A DNA stretch of 64,000 nt from Liolophura sinensis (taxonomy: Eukaryota; Mollusca; Polyplacophora; Chitonida; Chitonidae). Position 1 is the stretch's first letter, and each line of letters starts with the position of its first letter. Made by a program: the position numbers and the translations under genes. Below are positions 13,145 to 25,542 of the stretch, in pieces. The notes under the pieces are model-generated. The model was not told the origin of the DNA. It searched no databases and saw only the letters and a program-made list of their open reading frames with translations. The stretch spans positions 79,696,028 through 79,760,027 of the forward strand of contig NC_088295.1 in the NCBI RefSeq assembly GCF_032854445.1. Direction: 5' to 3'.

Positions 13145-14029
13145 TATGCGGCAACTGAACCCTAAATATGGAAGAGAATAATTCCATGCAGGTGCAAGAG
13201 TGAAAATTCATTCTCTTCTCAGACTTAAAACAACCACACCCATAATGCAATTTGAACTATAGCAATTTTAAAATGGTGATAGGGCAACAAATCATAATCT
13301 TTCACATGTACATCTCATACTAATTATACACTGTACATGTTGTCTTTGGATTATACACTAAATCTAACGATCATCCAAATCATGGGATACAGATTGTTTG
13401 CAATATTCAAATACCCGTGGGAAGAGAACAAACTTGTGAAGAATTACTATTATGCATATCCTCAATCCTCCAAAGAACACTTGTCCCTAATTTCAGTCAC
13501 AAGCACTGACCCGACTAAACCAGTGTTTGCTTACACTGTTCTCATGATGTGTTATTTAGTGCTCCTCAATTGTTAGGGTCCATTCAGGTGGCTACAGCAT
13601 CTTTACTATAGAGTAAAACTGTCTATACAATTCGTGAATAAAGAAAGAATAAAAGGTGTTTTCAATTCTCCGCCCCATGGAGTCCAGAAGCTCCTAACAC
13701 TGTTATTACCGCCTTACACTGAAGAGCGGTGTACATATATTTAGCAAACGAACGATCCGCATTGAGCTATCAAGTTGTCACGTCTTCGGCTGCACATTTC
13801 TGTTTGTGTGAAATTGACACTACGTCTTTACTCTGACAAACCATAACCTTTTTTCCGCAGAATCCACGGTTGACAGAGGTCGCTGTCAGTGGCCGATTAC
13901 AGATTGCATACAATGGTCTAGCCGAGGCCGTGTGAGCCGAGTACTTATCATGCCCCAGCTGAAGGGGGTTGCTTGTGTTATTGAATTTTATCATCTATAA
14001 GCAATACGACCATTAAAGCGGCTCAATGG

Positions 14030-14440
14030 GCTTGTGGACATTGTTGGGGTTTAGGGATCATTGTCGGGTGATGAGGCGGTATATAATCACAGTAACAGGG
14101 ACAGCCGTAACAGGGTTACTGGCTAGATGAGCTCATGGCTGCTGAACCGCGGGGTCGAGCGGAATTCTCAATGACTTGCCCCAGACAAAGAGGCTAAGTA
14201 AATGTAGAAGAAAAAGTGTAGCGGCATTGTCCACAGCCTGTAATTAGCCGGGATAAAGCGATGGGGCTAATCTACCGTGGTCATGGCCTTATCGCTTTCA
14301 TCTCTCGCCATTTCTTTCTATTAAATTGGTTTAATTTATACAAATTATAGGCTAGATGCCATGAAGCGAATTGTCGGGCGGCGGGGGGCTGGTGCCCTCG
14401 CCCTTCCTTACTCCAGGTCCTAGTGACACTCACCTATAAG
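14030..14440. promoter_or_regulatory. Candidate regulatory block
   Basis: Higher-GC, non-repetitive block upstream of the second engrailed gene. It has TAATTAGC near 14241, an Otx/Pitx-like GGCTAATCT near 14266, and a TTTAATTTATACAAATTATAG run near 14331, followed by a G-rich stretch near 14376-14390. No coding frame. The clustering of homeodomain-type sites in a homeobox locus suggests a conserved enhancer, but this is inferred from motif and composition only. Confidence 0.25.
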
Positions 14441-17400
14441 AGTCGGGCATTTTGAGAAACAGGATGGAAGACCATGTCCCGTCTGACAGTAGACTACCAT
14501 GAAAGTAATAACAGGGCGAAAATTACTCTGTGGAAGAGTTCAAAGTTTAAGCGTACAATGTAGGCTTCAAGTATGACGAGGAATAATTGCTGTTTTAATA
14601 GTTTTAAATTATACAGTTGTCGAGCATCTGTAGACTATATATGAGTTTGAAAAACGCTTAACAACATTCCACCTATGGGGCACGTATATAATTTGAACAT
14701 CAACGCTGGCTGTAACTATAATCTTAAAAAATGGACAACTCCAGAAAAACTCAGCTTTATATCTGTGTTACAAAGGCGAGGAAAGGGGTGAGGGTGCAGG
14801 ATTCGAAGCATGACCCAGACGGGATGTCGTTTGCTTGATTACCTTGACCATATGCGCTCGACACCACCAGTGGCCTGTCACTACACGTGAAATCAATGGA
14901 GGATGGTATCATTTAAATAAACCACAGACAACGACTGAGTGTTTGTGCCGGCAAAAGGAAGTGCCCGGGGCTATGTAATAAAAGTTGTAAAGGTGCCAAT
15001 GACCAATAATCAACCTAAGGCGTCTCGGTCAATCTGAAGCAGGCTAGGGATTAGTTGTGGGAATTAGAGTAACCGAGTTGGCGGACACCGGCTTTAACCT
15101 GTCAGACTCCATGTGTGCTGCTTCGTCTGTAACCCGACACCTTCTCCCATCTCACACTAATAATACACTCCCCTAAAACTAATTTAATTCCAACTTTTAC
15201 CACTAGACTTTATTCTGAGAGGGGCGTTTTAACAGACTAAAATGGTCAGCAATCCCTGCACGGCAGAACCAGATGTTTCTCTATATAAATTCCCCGTCAA
15301 GAAAGACATGCATATGCCTTCATCCATGCTTCCTGTCATTGAGAAACCACATATATACGATACTACCTAATTGATTCTTAACCGGACTACATATGCATAT
15401 TTACTTTACCATGTTAAAATTAATTTTTCTTACACTTTGAAATCAACTTTGATATCCAGCTCGCTGAATTATATAACATAAAGACTTACTTTCAACTTAT
15501 TATGGACTTAATAACCGGTATGTGTATAAGCATGGAATATGATTACGATTGTTCTTGAATAAATAACCTTATCTTGTCAGATAGAAATCTTTAAAACAAA
15601 AGAGCCCCTTGTCCAAAAGTTTGTTAAAAGTTAAGCCATGCTTATATTCTAATACCAGCTCCTTCTTAATGGAAAACGAATGATAGTTTATTTCAGAAGA
15701 TATTTAATACGGGGTTTGGCTAACAACTTTGAGCGACTGGACATCTGAAATATGGTTGAACAGATTGTCCCATAAAAGCGAATACATCGAGGCTCTATGT
15801 GTACGTTTATACAGGCACCCTAAAAATATTTCACGGTTAGTTGAAAGGAGTATATGATTTTATAAGATTTTCTTGCTCCCACTGCAATGAAGATGACAAG
15901 AGAAAAACATTGAGTTTATTTCGTATATATATAATCCAAGCGTCATGTCCGACCTTCGTATGCCACCCGTAAAACGAACATCCCAAGTTTATATAAGAAC
16001 TATTATATTCCATTCCAAAGCAACCTAAAAACGCCAGTTCCAAAGGAATATATAACAAAAATATGTTAATACTAAGTAAAACTGACAAAGATTCAGTAAT
16101 GCGGGGAAAACAATCGAGATTCTTGGTATAACATCCAATTAAATTTCAAACTCCAGGTCTAACACCTCTATAAGTACATCTCAGTATGTATTGCTACTGT
16201 TCGTACAAAAATACCCTGTTGATGTAATAAACATGGACGCATATACATGCCCCTCAGTCGTGGGTTAAGCGGGATTATAGATACTGGGCAAACAAACCGT
16301 GCCCTCGCGAGTGGATTAAGTTATAGGACAAGGAAACGTCGGAAGCACGTAACATAAAGCCACATCTCTCAGTAACAACTGTTGTGAACACAGACTGAAG
16401 TGAAATTATAACAAGATTGACAACTCATCTAGACGCACGTTTTCTTGGTTCCTTTGATGTTTCCCATGGTCAGTAATTTGTCTAGAATATGATATAGATT
16501 TTACAACCAGGAAACATCATTGTTTGTACTACTCAGAGAATTAATATGTGGAATGTCCAACTCGCCAAGATGTCAACACTCTTCTTAAAACTCCATTTAT
16601 CTCCGTGCAGTAATCTTCGTTCTAAGCCAACCGTGGAAATATGGTGAAAGTAAAGAAGGCCTCAGAGCAAGTCAGTTAGAAAGCCAGATCTCGAATGCCA
16701 GTCACTGTACTATTCCACGACAGGGGCCCACAGGTCTTGCTCATTAAACGCAGTATCGAACGACATATATCAAGAGCCAACCATCAATATCATTCAGCAA
16801 TTAAAAATAATTTAAGATGAATCGATCGTTGTTATTACGGGTATACAATAACGTTGGTTATCACAGGCGTTTATCGAACATGGATATCGGGTGTTATGTC
16901 CAATCGTGGATTGTACAGAAGAGTTTAACGGCACATTCAGTATTAAATTAATTTATAGGTCTATTTAATATTACGAGTATAAAAAATGCATTACAGTTTC
17001 TGAACTATATATCTGAACTCTGGAGACGAGTTCAACTCATACATAAAGCGTTTATGTACATCTCAATGGTGGTGAAATCTGATGGCACGAAACAGCCGTA
17101 TGTATTGAGTTGTATTCCAACCAGCTGTACTCGGCAGTCGCGTGAAAAACGTCACTTGTTCAAAGTGAGGTATGGAGGACTTTCTGAAGAGTCAACGAGA
17201 CTCTTAAGGGGTTTCAAGTGTCCCGAAACACTTGGGAACGTCTTTGGAGGGCATGGAGGTGTTTGAAGTCACAGTTCACTTAGGGCACCGTGGAATTACC
17301 GTAATTGTTTGCAACAAGAGCTCTAGATGAGTGTTGCTGACCACCAATGAGTCTAATAATTACTTTCTTTTTATATTTGATGTAGAATTTTTGCACCATC

Positions 17401-17923
17401 TTACTTTTCTATGTGTAGCTTACAGATAATTACAAATCCAGCTTGTCGGTGAACAAAATAATAATGGTATGTATATACAGACATAATTAATAGTTTCACT
17501 ATACCTGTATGCCAAAAAATCATTACTAAAGATTTTCCTCTGTACCATTCATCAGAGTTAAAGGTAATTAAAATATAACAGTAAATCTCAAAATGATTGC
17601 ACGTGTATGTGCATTGAATGTATTTACATGAAAGTTAGTGCCTGAAAAGGTGATCAGGCATGAATGACTTTCTATCCGATTTTAGTGAAAACTTACCACA
17701 TCTTAAGGATATTGGCATTCCTTATTAGTGCATCAGGTTTGGTAAAACAGTCTTCACGCATACGCTACTAAAAATACTGATAATTTATAAATAAGTATAA
17801 AATGAAGAATTAAACTATAAATTTGTGCTACTCTTTACAATATTTATGTATTTGAGTGCATGCATTTCAACCTCGTCTGTTGTCGATAGATGTTTCTATA
17901 TTTACATCGATGCACAAGATACT

Positions 17924-17985
17924 ACGCTCGCTTTCTGCGGTGCCGTATCTACTAACGCTCGCTTTCTGCGGTGCCGTATTTACTA
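17924..17985. repeat. Two-copy 31-bp tandem duplication
   Basis: ACGCTCGCTTTCTGCGGTGC at 17924 is repeated at 17955 with near-perfect identity through the following CGTAT(C/T)TACTAA. A local duplication, probably recent. Confidence 0.85.
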
Positions 17986-20159
17986 ACCGCTGAATCAAGG
18001 ACAGGCGCCGCATATACTCGCAGTCAAGAGAGACATCAACAAGGAAAAGTTATGAGGCCCATTTGCCCATCGCACCGAACAAAGTTCCTTTTTTTCTCCA
18101 TCAATCGGTTGGTGGGGACTGAAGGAGGCGTTCACACTGCTCCCGTGTTTTCATGTCAAGGGGCAGTCAGCTTAATATGTAGAACAGCCGCAGGACAACA
18201 GCTGCTCTTCTCCCCTCCGCCATTTGTTACTAATGAACTATCAAATCACTTAGCACGCTAATTAAGTTATACTTCCTTCGACATTCAAACTTAGTTGTCC
18301 GAGTCTTTTACCCGCAGCTTAAAGTCAGAAATCTTATTTTTGTGTACAAATGGACGTTAACATTAATTCCTATATCCTCACCCAATTAACCAAGTTAATA
18401 AAGTACGTTGTAAGTGGAAAAATCTAAGAAGGATTGACCAACTACTATGAGCTGTTCATATATACTGTCATCAATTTTTTTTAAAAAATCATCCCAAAAG
18501 GAGTATGTTTCGCCATGACAGACATTACAGTAATAGAAACTGGGAGCCCGATGCCTAAAAGATATCTACGTGTCTGTCATGATGAAATGTCCCAGGTATA
18601 AAATAAAAGAAATATGTATACGTATATGTTATGGCTAAATCACAGGCAATACAACATAGCGCCTTGGATGTCGTAACAGTCATCGTGTAACACTTTCGGC
18701 AATTGCAGTAGATCTCCAATCAGTTTTCTTTGTTTGCTCATGACGTCAACTGATTTCAACATTATTACGGTCATGTAATACGGTGATGTCACCAAATATT
18801 TCTGCCTGTCCCAGTGCCAACATATTTATACTGTTGCTTTTCTGGGACGCCGTGCTTATTAATAAATGATACATCAGATGTAAATCTCCACCCAGGCACT
18901 GTATCATAGTGTCACTGGGACGACTATTGCTTGGCCTGCTAAGGTCTGCCAAGGCGTGCTGAGCTGAAAGCCAAAGTCTCTGGTCTTTTGGTAATAGTAG
19001 TGTTCCATCACTCTGAGCATAATTTTCGCTCTACACGAAGAATAACAGTAATAACGAAGCGGCAGTAACAAAAATGTTACAATGTCTGGGGAGACATACA
19101 CTATATGTGAAAAGATTGTGATTGACGGCAACTCATGAATTATCAGAGTACACCATTTGGAGGCTGATTTAATTCATTTAACTAGAATATTCCTAGCGTC
19201 TTTCCATTAACATGTTTTTGATGCTTCTCTTTATAATAATCCGTAATAATTTATTACTTTATAACTTCAAAACGTTTTTCTTTGGAAATTGGTCTTGAGA
19301 TTTTTTACCCTGGAACGTCCATCATAATAAGCGAATGTCTGTTTCGACGCCGTAGAATTTAGATAATGTATTTAGACGATGTGGACATCCAGAAAGTGAC
19401 AAATTCTTGCGATTATAAACTGTCATTATGTTTAATAATTTAACATAATGGATCATAACATTCAGAAATAATGAACATTTTTCACTATACATATGCCAGC
19501 TATAGGTTTCTCTTACAATCCCCATGGATATAACGCTAGTGTATAACTGTGAAAGCATTCATGAGAGTGTATGATGAATCGCTGATCGGGATGTCATTCA
19601 TGATCTGATGGATATTACATTCACAGATGATCAGGTGTGATCAAATTTATGGGCGTGTGAAAGGCACTAACGAGGTTTTCGGTAACCCATAAAACCTTTG
19701 GAATATAGTTATGCCACCAACGGCAAAATGGAATAATATATAAAAAGATTCCCAATGTTTACTGTATAGTCTACAGGTATTGACATTGTTGTTATAAGTT
19801 AAGCCTCGTATTATTAAGAACGAAAATAGAAATGAGTTACCTTCACCAAGTTAAACACGAGGAGGTCATTAAACCGCTATAAGCTATCTTTAATGTATAG
19901 ACTCTGCTGACTTTAATGCCCTGTGTCCGGGTGAGAGGTTTGTTTTTCAGAAAACTAATTAAGTTGCAGATAAAGACAAAACAAACAGATGTGATGGAGT
20001 GGATTGTGTGGGTCGGAGTAGTGTGAGCAACAGCCCCTGCTCCCTGGCAAAGACAACCATGTACACCCTACAGCACTTGATTAATTCTCTCTGTTCAAAA
20101 AAAAAATCCTCCAGCGCGGTGTAGTGTGTCCTTACAAATACCTAACCCTCACAACAAAC

Positions 20160-20717
20160 GGCCTCCAAAACTATTTATTTAGTCCCGCTAAAGTGAAGTG
20201 TCGGCTAATAGATAGTTTTCCTATCTACTATCTACAAAGAAAAACGCCAGTTGGCACAAAGAATTGGAAACGAGCTAATTAGATCACTGTTTATGTTTGT
20301 TGCAGGCCGAACTGAGCTGCTATAATGAAGTTTTCGACTGAGACTGCTGGTAAGTGACGCGCTAAATGACCCGTGTCAGGGCGGCGAGGGGCTGGTGTTG
20401 GCTGCTATTGGCGGAGAGCTCGCCTTGGCACAAACAGGCCTCGCCTTCAATCGGCCTATCTTCGGCTCCCTCCTCTCCGGTACGCGTAGCACCTATCATA
20501 TAGACATAGTCGAGCAGTAGCCCGTGCATGACGTGCTTTACTGTTAGCAAACCGGATATTTATGCAAACGACACGGAGAATTTTTAAAAAGCAACCACGA
20601 TGATTTAGCCGACGAATAAGGGTTGTCTTTGCGGAAGTTCTACATTCGTGTTTTTTTTCTCCATCCCTCAGTATCAACAACAGAGATTTCTGGTTTTCTG
20701 ATGTGAATGAAGCAACA
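20160..20717 (+). promoter_or_regulatory. Presumed promoter and 5' UTR of engrailed B
   Basis: Sequence immediately upstream of the engrailed B start codon. Visible elements: GCTAATTAG-type homeodomain sites near 20274, a TATAAT at 20321-20326, an inverted CCAAT box (ATTGG at 20407-20411), and a locally higher GC content between about 20370 and 20480. The start-codon frame stays open upstream to 20604 but has no ATG there. The true transcription start cannot be fixed from sequence, so the promoter call rests mainly on position. Confidence 0.35.
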
Positions 20718-21195
20718 ATGCTAGACGTCTTGGAACCGCACAGCAACAACAACAACAACAATGGGAGCGTGAACAGAGTCGCGGGACAAAGCGTGACCAA
20801 TTTTACAATAGATCAAATTCTTCGGCCAGAGTTTGGCAAACGGGTCACAGGACACAGCTCAAATACAGGCCTTTTTCGGCCAAATTTGGCCATTTTCCCC
20901 AGACTTGTTGATTACTTTTCAGGAACCATTCCTTACCCGTTGCATGTGAGACCTGCAGACAAACGTGTTGCTAAGAGGTGTAAAGTAGAACCCGTAGAAC
21001 TGACAAACACTGAGTATCAGTTTGGAGACACATCCAAGACTGCTTGTCAAGATACCGATTCTAAACCCATCCAAGGAAGCCCATCTACGCTAAAAACTTC
21101 ATCCAGGCTACCTGAGACAATACCTGGCGGCGTGAAAAAAGACGACTGGCCAGCGTGGGTATACTGTACTCGTTACTCCGACCGCCCCTCATCAG
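20718..21195 (+). CDS. en: Engrailed homeobox protein B, exon 1 (eh1 and EH2 motifs)
   Basis: First coding exon of a complete 271-residue Engrailed protein. The ATG at 20718 is the first in the open frame and has A at -3. The exon encodes 159 residues plus the first base of a Gly codon and ends at a consensus donor (ATCAG|GTGAGT). Residues 10-15 are an Asn run encoded by an AAC/AAT-rich tract. Residues 27-40 (TNFTIDQILRPEFG) are the eh1/EH1 motif, which recruits Groucho/TLE co-repressors in this family. Residues 144-160 (WPAWVYCTRYSDRPSSG) are EH2, whose tryptophans contact Exd/Pbx. The region between is Ser/Thr-rich and not recognised. Exon 2 lies 4 kb downstream and restores Gly160 exactly. 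At 271 residues it is at the short end for the family. Confidence 0.93.
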
Positions 21196-22249
21196 GTGAG
21201 TGATTAATATCAACCTTAATGCGGCTATACAGCACCTAAAACATTAAATTACAGAAAAGAAAAACTTCATCATATTTAGGTCCTTTAGATCAGAATAGTT
21301 AAATAATATAATGTATCACATTGGGGATATGTAGTTGACACTTATACGGTCTATATATATTCACAGATTAGCTGATTTCCCGTGTCACAGTTAGGTATAA
21401 TACACATGTCAAAACACATTGGGTCAATTTCGCGCATTACATATTAAGGCTTTGGTAATTAAAGTTTGGCCTGTATACAAAATCAATTGCGTGCATCAAG
21501 GTTATGTGCACCTTGCGGAAAAACAAAGTTCATCGTCTTCAAAGATGGCCATCTGTATTAATCACATATAATGGATTTTATTGCCAGCACATGTCCTTTG
21601 CCATGATAGTGAAATGAACATATAGCAGCTAAGTGACAAGCAGTTGTATAGATCACTCCAAATTATATGCAAACGTTACAGATAAACGTTTTTCTTGGTT
21701 GAAACTAAACAATTTTAATTGCGTTTTAATTATGAAAGCTGTGGCTGAATCCCAATCCATAAAGCTCCTTACTGTGTATTTTAATTACTAGAAAATGCCA
21801 AAACAAAGCCCATTGAGGGCTAATAATAAATAAAGAACCGTCTGTTTGTGTTGATATAATTCGTCTCCTCGGCTCATTATACACCAAACCATTTTTCATT
21901 AAAACTGGTGCAAAAAATGTTGCGGCGGAAAAGGAAGGTAGTGTATGGATAAAGATTTAACATAGACTGTTGAAACCACATGTAAAGTCGTTAAATTAAA
22001 ATCACAATGTTTGGATTGCTGTCATTTGCTTCCACGCTTGCGGTTGAATAGTCCATTAGATGAAAGAGGTCAAATTGAATGCGGGGTAAAAAGCTCTCCT
22101 TACTTCGTACAGACAGTTAAAATTGAATAAATTAGAAAGGCAGGAAATGTAAACCTTTCCTTACGTCGACATGTATGTATATTCTGCACCGCAAGCATGC
22201 AGTTCTCTTATTCTGTATATGCGTACATTAGTGAAAGAAAATTGAGGTA

Positions 22250-22890
22250 GAGTAATACGAACAGAAATTTATCAGCATGTGCGATACACTTTGAGAGACT
22301 GAGGTAGATGATTTAATGACACACAAGTTATCGACTTGTGTGGTGAACTTGAAAATACTGAGACAGAATATAAATGTCCACAAGAAGTTATCAACACATG
22401 CATGCCGTACTAGACTAAGATAGAGTAGGCCTACATAAATGTCCAGGGAAAGTTATAAAAACGCGTGGTACACATTAAAAGACTGACCCATGTAGAGTAA
22501 TGTCCAGATAATGCTATAAACCCGTGCGATACACTTGAAAAGACTGGCCCAGAGTAATGTCTAGATAGTGTTATCAACACATGATGTACGCTTGAAAAGA
22601 CTGGCCCAGAGTAGTGTCTAGATAGTGTTATCAACACATGATGTACGCTTGAAAAGACTGGCCCAGAGTAATGTCTAGATAGTGTTATCAACACATGATG
22701 TACGCTTGAAAAGACTGGCCCAGAGTAATGTCTAGATAGTGTTATCAACACATGATGTACGCTTGAAAAGACTGGCCCAGAGTAATGTCTAGATAGTGTT
22801 ATCAACACATGATGTACACCTGAAAGGACAGGCCCAGAGTAATGTCCAGATAGTGTTATCAACACATGATGTACACTTGAAAAGACTGAG
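22250..22890. repeat. 57-bp minisatellite with degraded left flank
   Basis: Five to six near-identical 57-bp units: CTGGCCCAGAGTA recurs at 22544, 22601, 22658, 22715 and 22772, and a variant with an altered core (CAGGCCCAGAG) at 22829. Left of 22540 the units become progressively divergent and irregular in length, and can be followed as degraded GTTATCAACACATG-type motifs to about 22250. Because 57 is 19 codons, the minus strand stays open with a 19-residue repeating peptide (LITLSRHYSGPVFSSVHHV); this is explained by the repeat and I do not call a gene. Confidence 0.93.
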
Positions 22891-23132
22891 TTTAATTATT
22901 AGTACAATTAATTTTTAATTGTATAAAAGCTCGTATAATTATTAATTGCTAAAGATATAAATTTTGATTTGCGCAGTTGAAGTTGTACGCAAATTAGTCG
23001 CGATCAGAGGTGTTGCTCCGTGGTTCTGATTCATACTTGTGTTAAAAATGCAGAATGTAAAAATAATCTGAATTCAGTTATTGAAAATGTGAGACATGAT
23101 ATGCCTCTGTAAAATGCAGTCTTGCAAATATT

Positions 23133-23154
23133 TGCATATATATATATATATATA
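23133..23154. repeat. (TA)n microsatellite
   Basis: Short run of alternating T and A inside the engrailed B intron, just after TTTGCATATA. Simple repeat, likely length-variable. Confidence 0.8.
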
Positions 23155-25204
23155 TGACCATGTGACAGGCAAGGACATTTTATTCAATTTCACCAGACCC
23201 ACAAAAAGATTATATTTGTTCATTTTTCAGCGGTTTCAAAAATTCATATTCACTTTTCTGTTTCACATGATTTTACATTATTTTTCCCTGGTGATGTTTA
23301 TTTGAGTTGGAACCCCAGAGCGCATATATCATTTCCCATTCCGAGTTTTGTTGTTGTTGTTCGGTCTTTTGTTTCATGAACTTAATGTTATTTAGTACTG
23401 ATTCTCACAATTCGTGGCTGTATAATTTATGTATGCATGTCTCCCTGCTCTCACACTATTACACAATAATTACCACAGGATTATAAAACCTGTCTGAAAT
23501 TATGGAAATGTTCACTAAAATTGTGATGCACCATACACATATATCTTATGTTATTGTACTATGTATTTGTGACAGGGTGTTAATAATGTTAATTAACGTG
23601 GAATCACTGGTCTTTACTTTTTTTCTTGGTTTTTTATTTATTTATTTTTTTTTTGGCAATACGCCTCCATCACGGTACATGCAATATATACCCTTTACAC
23701 TTTGCATTCCAGTAGAGAATGATAAAAAAAGCTTGTGTCACTTGGACCGTTTTGTCTTAATCAACTTCCTCCCCAATTTGTGACCGTTCACTGTGTCATG
23801 AACTCATTAACAATTACAACGACTATTACACCATGGGACAGCTGAGTCAAAATGCCAAATTTCAAGACTGCCACTTGGACGAACCTAATATAAATATCAG
23901 TGAGCGTTTTGTAATTGGCCGCTGATGTAAGTATATTGCCCCAAGGTATGACATTTGCAATCAGGATATATACGTATAGAACTCAAACTTGTGGTCAGCG
24001 TTTCCCTTAGCTCCACTAATATATTGTGTTATGCTCGCAGACAATTACGTGTCAGTTGTGTTATTTTCCTTCACGGGACGTAACTCAGACACTGAATTGT
24101 CACTGACAGTGTATGATTACGATCATTACTTTGACGGCAAGGAAAAAAACATATGGGTACAATATTCAAAGCGTCATTTAAGTCACGTAATACCATTTCA
24201 GGTGCAGGGTTTAGAAACGCACCAAAAATTTCGTAAGAAATGCCAAAAGCTAAGATTCTTGTGACAAGATCGTTTAAATCCACGTCTTGTGAACTTGTCA
24301 TATATCCCATAGAGTCCAAACATATGACGTGCACCAAGACGGTGTATTTAGATATAATAAATGGTACACATGCAGGAAAACCATCCAACCAGACATTACT
24401 GACAGCTTGATAAACACATTTAAATTGCCACAGAGTCTCTACAGTATTTCATCCAAGTGTTATACCAATTAATAGACGAGCATACAGTGTACGAATCATG
24501 GTACAGCGCTACACGTCACGCCCCACTGCATTTGTATGATCAGCGGGGGAATTAGTAGCTGTTCTCTATCAAATTTCGTGTCGCGCGGATGTGTGATTCG
24601 TAATTAGTTTGAAGAATGACTGCACATGATCCGTCTAACTATTCCCCCATGTCAAGTGATCATACATAAATCTACCATTTGTATATTCACCTGAACAGTT
24701 TAAACTCTGGAATTAATGGCTACCTTTCACCCCGGTCGTATGAGCCGTCAATTTTCTCCCACAATGCCCCTGGCTTGTTCTCAGTATCGTCTATTGATAA
24801 TTACGAGACCGTTAAGAGATTTCCCAAAAGTCCGCCGCTGTGCTGGCGTCGAGGATTTTACTCTGTTTACAGTTCTCCTCACCCGAGCTTTGGTGGCTTT
24901 TCTATTAAATCTGTCTGTATGCTTGACACTCTGACAGGTAGCAGGTTCCTTTACAAATCGGATACTAATCAAAACATTACAGGAGATGAATAACTTGAAT
25001 AGGTTCTCCTCGTGGCGATTTGTAGACGATGACATCCCACGTATACAAAACGCATTCACCCTTGTATGATTTGTAAAACGTTCATCATTTTCGGCTTTGA
25101 TTAAAAATGTCATGACTTGAAAATCAGTTCGAAGGTAATATATTGAGTAAATTCTATTTGGTGTTTTAACACATAAAACATGATACATTTTTTTCTTTTC
25201 ACAG

Positions 25205-25542
25205 GCCCGCGATCAAGAAAGCACAAACGAAAATCCAAACTTGCTGACGAAAAACGGCCAAGGACTGCGTTCACCAGCGAGCAGCTCCAAGTGCTTAAAA
25301 GAGAGTTTGGAGAATGTCAGTATCTAACAGAAGCCCGGCGACAAAGTCTGTCCAGTGAATTGAAACTGAACGAGTCTCAAATCAAAATCTGGTTCCAAAA
25401 CAAACGTGCCAAACTTAAGAAAAGTTCCGCTGAAAGAGGATCCTTGGCCAAACATCTTTTGGCTGAAGGACTTTACAATCATTCCACAAACAGTTCAGGA
25501 CAAACTCAAGATTCTACCGACACCAAATCATTTGTTGGGTGA
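25205..25542 (+). CDS. en: Engrailed homeobox protein B, exon 2 (EH3, homeodomain, EH5)
   Basis: Second and last coding exon, entered in phase 1 (GC completes Gly160) behind CTTTTCACAG, ending with TGA at 25540-25542. Residues 161-174 form a basic EH3 ([14 protein letters not shown]). The homeodomain spans residues 175-234 (25249-25428) with Arg5, Phe8, Trp48, Gln50, Asn51 and Arg53; the helix-3 stretch [14 protein letters not shown] is intact, so DNA binding of the TAATTA type is expected. EH5 ([15 protein letters not shown]) is recognisable but departs from the [11 protein letters not shown] consensus more than the upstream paralogue does. The tail is Ser/Thr/Gln-rich and ends FVG. The first canonical AATAAA downstream lies near 25986 in a SINE remnant. 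This is a tandem paralogue of the gene at 1295-1620. Confidence 0.95.

Larger units (their letters stand above)
13145..20160. other. Intergenic DNA between the engrailed genes, part 2
   Basis: About 7 kb with no recognised gene. A candidate regulatory block lies at 14030-14440 (separate entry), another composition-shifted stretch is at about 15000-15140, and a two-copy 31-bp direct duplication is at 17924-17985. Open frames such as 17971-18261 and 15837-16088 show no domain or splice context. Remaining sequence is AT-rich and apparently unique. Confidence 0.55.
21196..25204 (+). other. Phase-1 intron of engrailed B
   Basis: GTGAGT donor at 21196 and CTTTTCACAG acceptor ending at 25204; splicing joins G to GC and gives the conserved SSG|PRSR junction. 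The position between EH2 and EH3 is the classic engrailed intron. It contains a 57-bp minisatellite (about 22250-22890), a (TA)n tract near 23133-23154, and a composition-shifted block at about 24480-24660 with TAATTAG sites that may be regulatory. Open frames at 24679-24993 and on the opposite strand are overlapping chance frames with no homeobox features. Confidence 0.85.

Noticed and set aside
12634-13250. Three overlapping minus-strand frames of 152-193 codons
   Set aside because: Arise from the 52-bp repeat rotating through the three frames; no coding signal outside the array.
22431-22865. A 144-codon minus-strand frame with a 19-residue repeat
   Set aside because: Completely explained by a 57-bp tandem repeat with no stop in that frame; inside the engrailed B intron, no domain, no splice context.
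24679-25188. Open frames on both strands just upstream of engrailed B exon 2
   Set aside because: They overlap each other, lie within the intron, and have no engrailed-like or other recognisable sequence.
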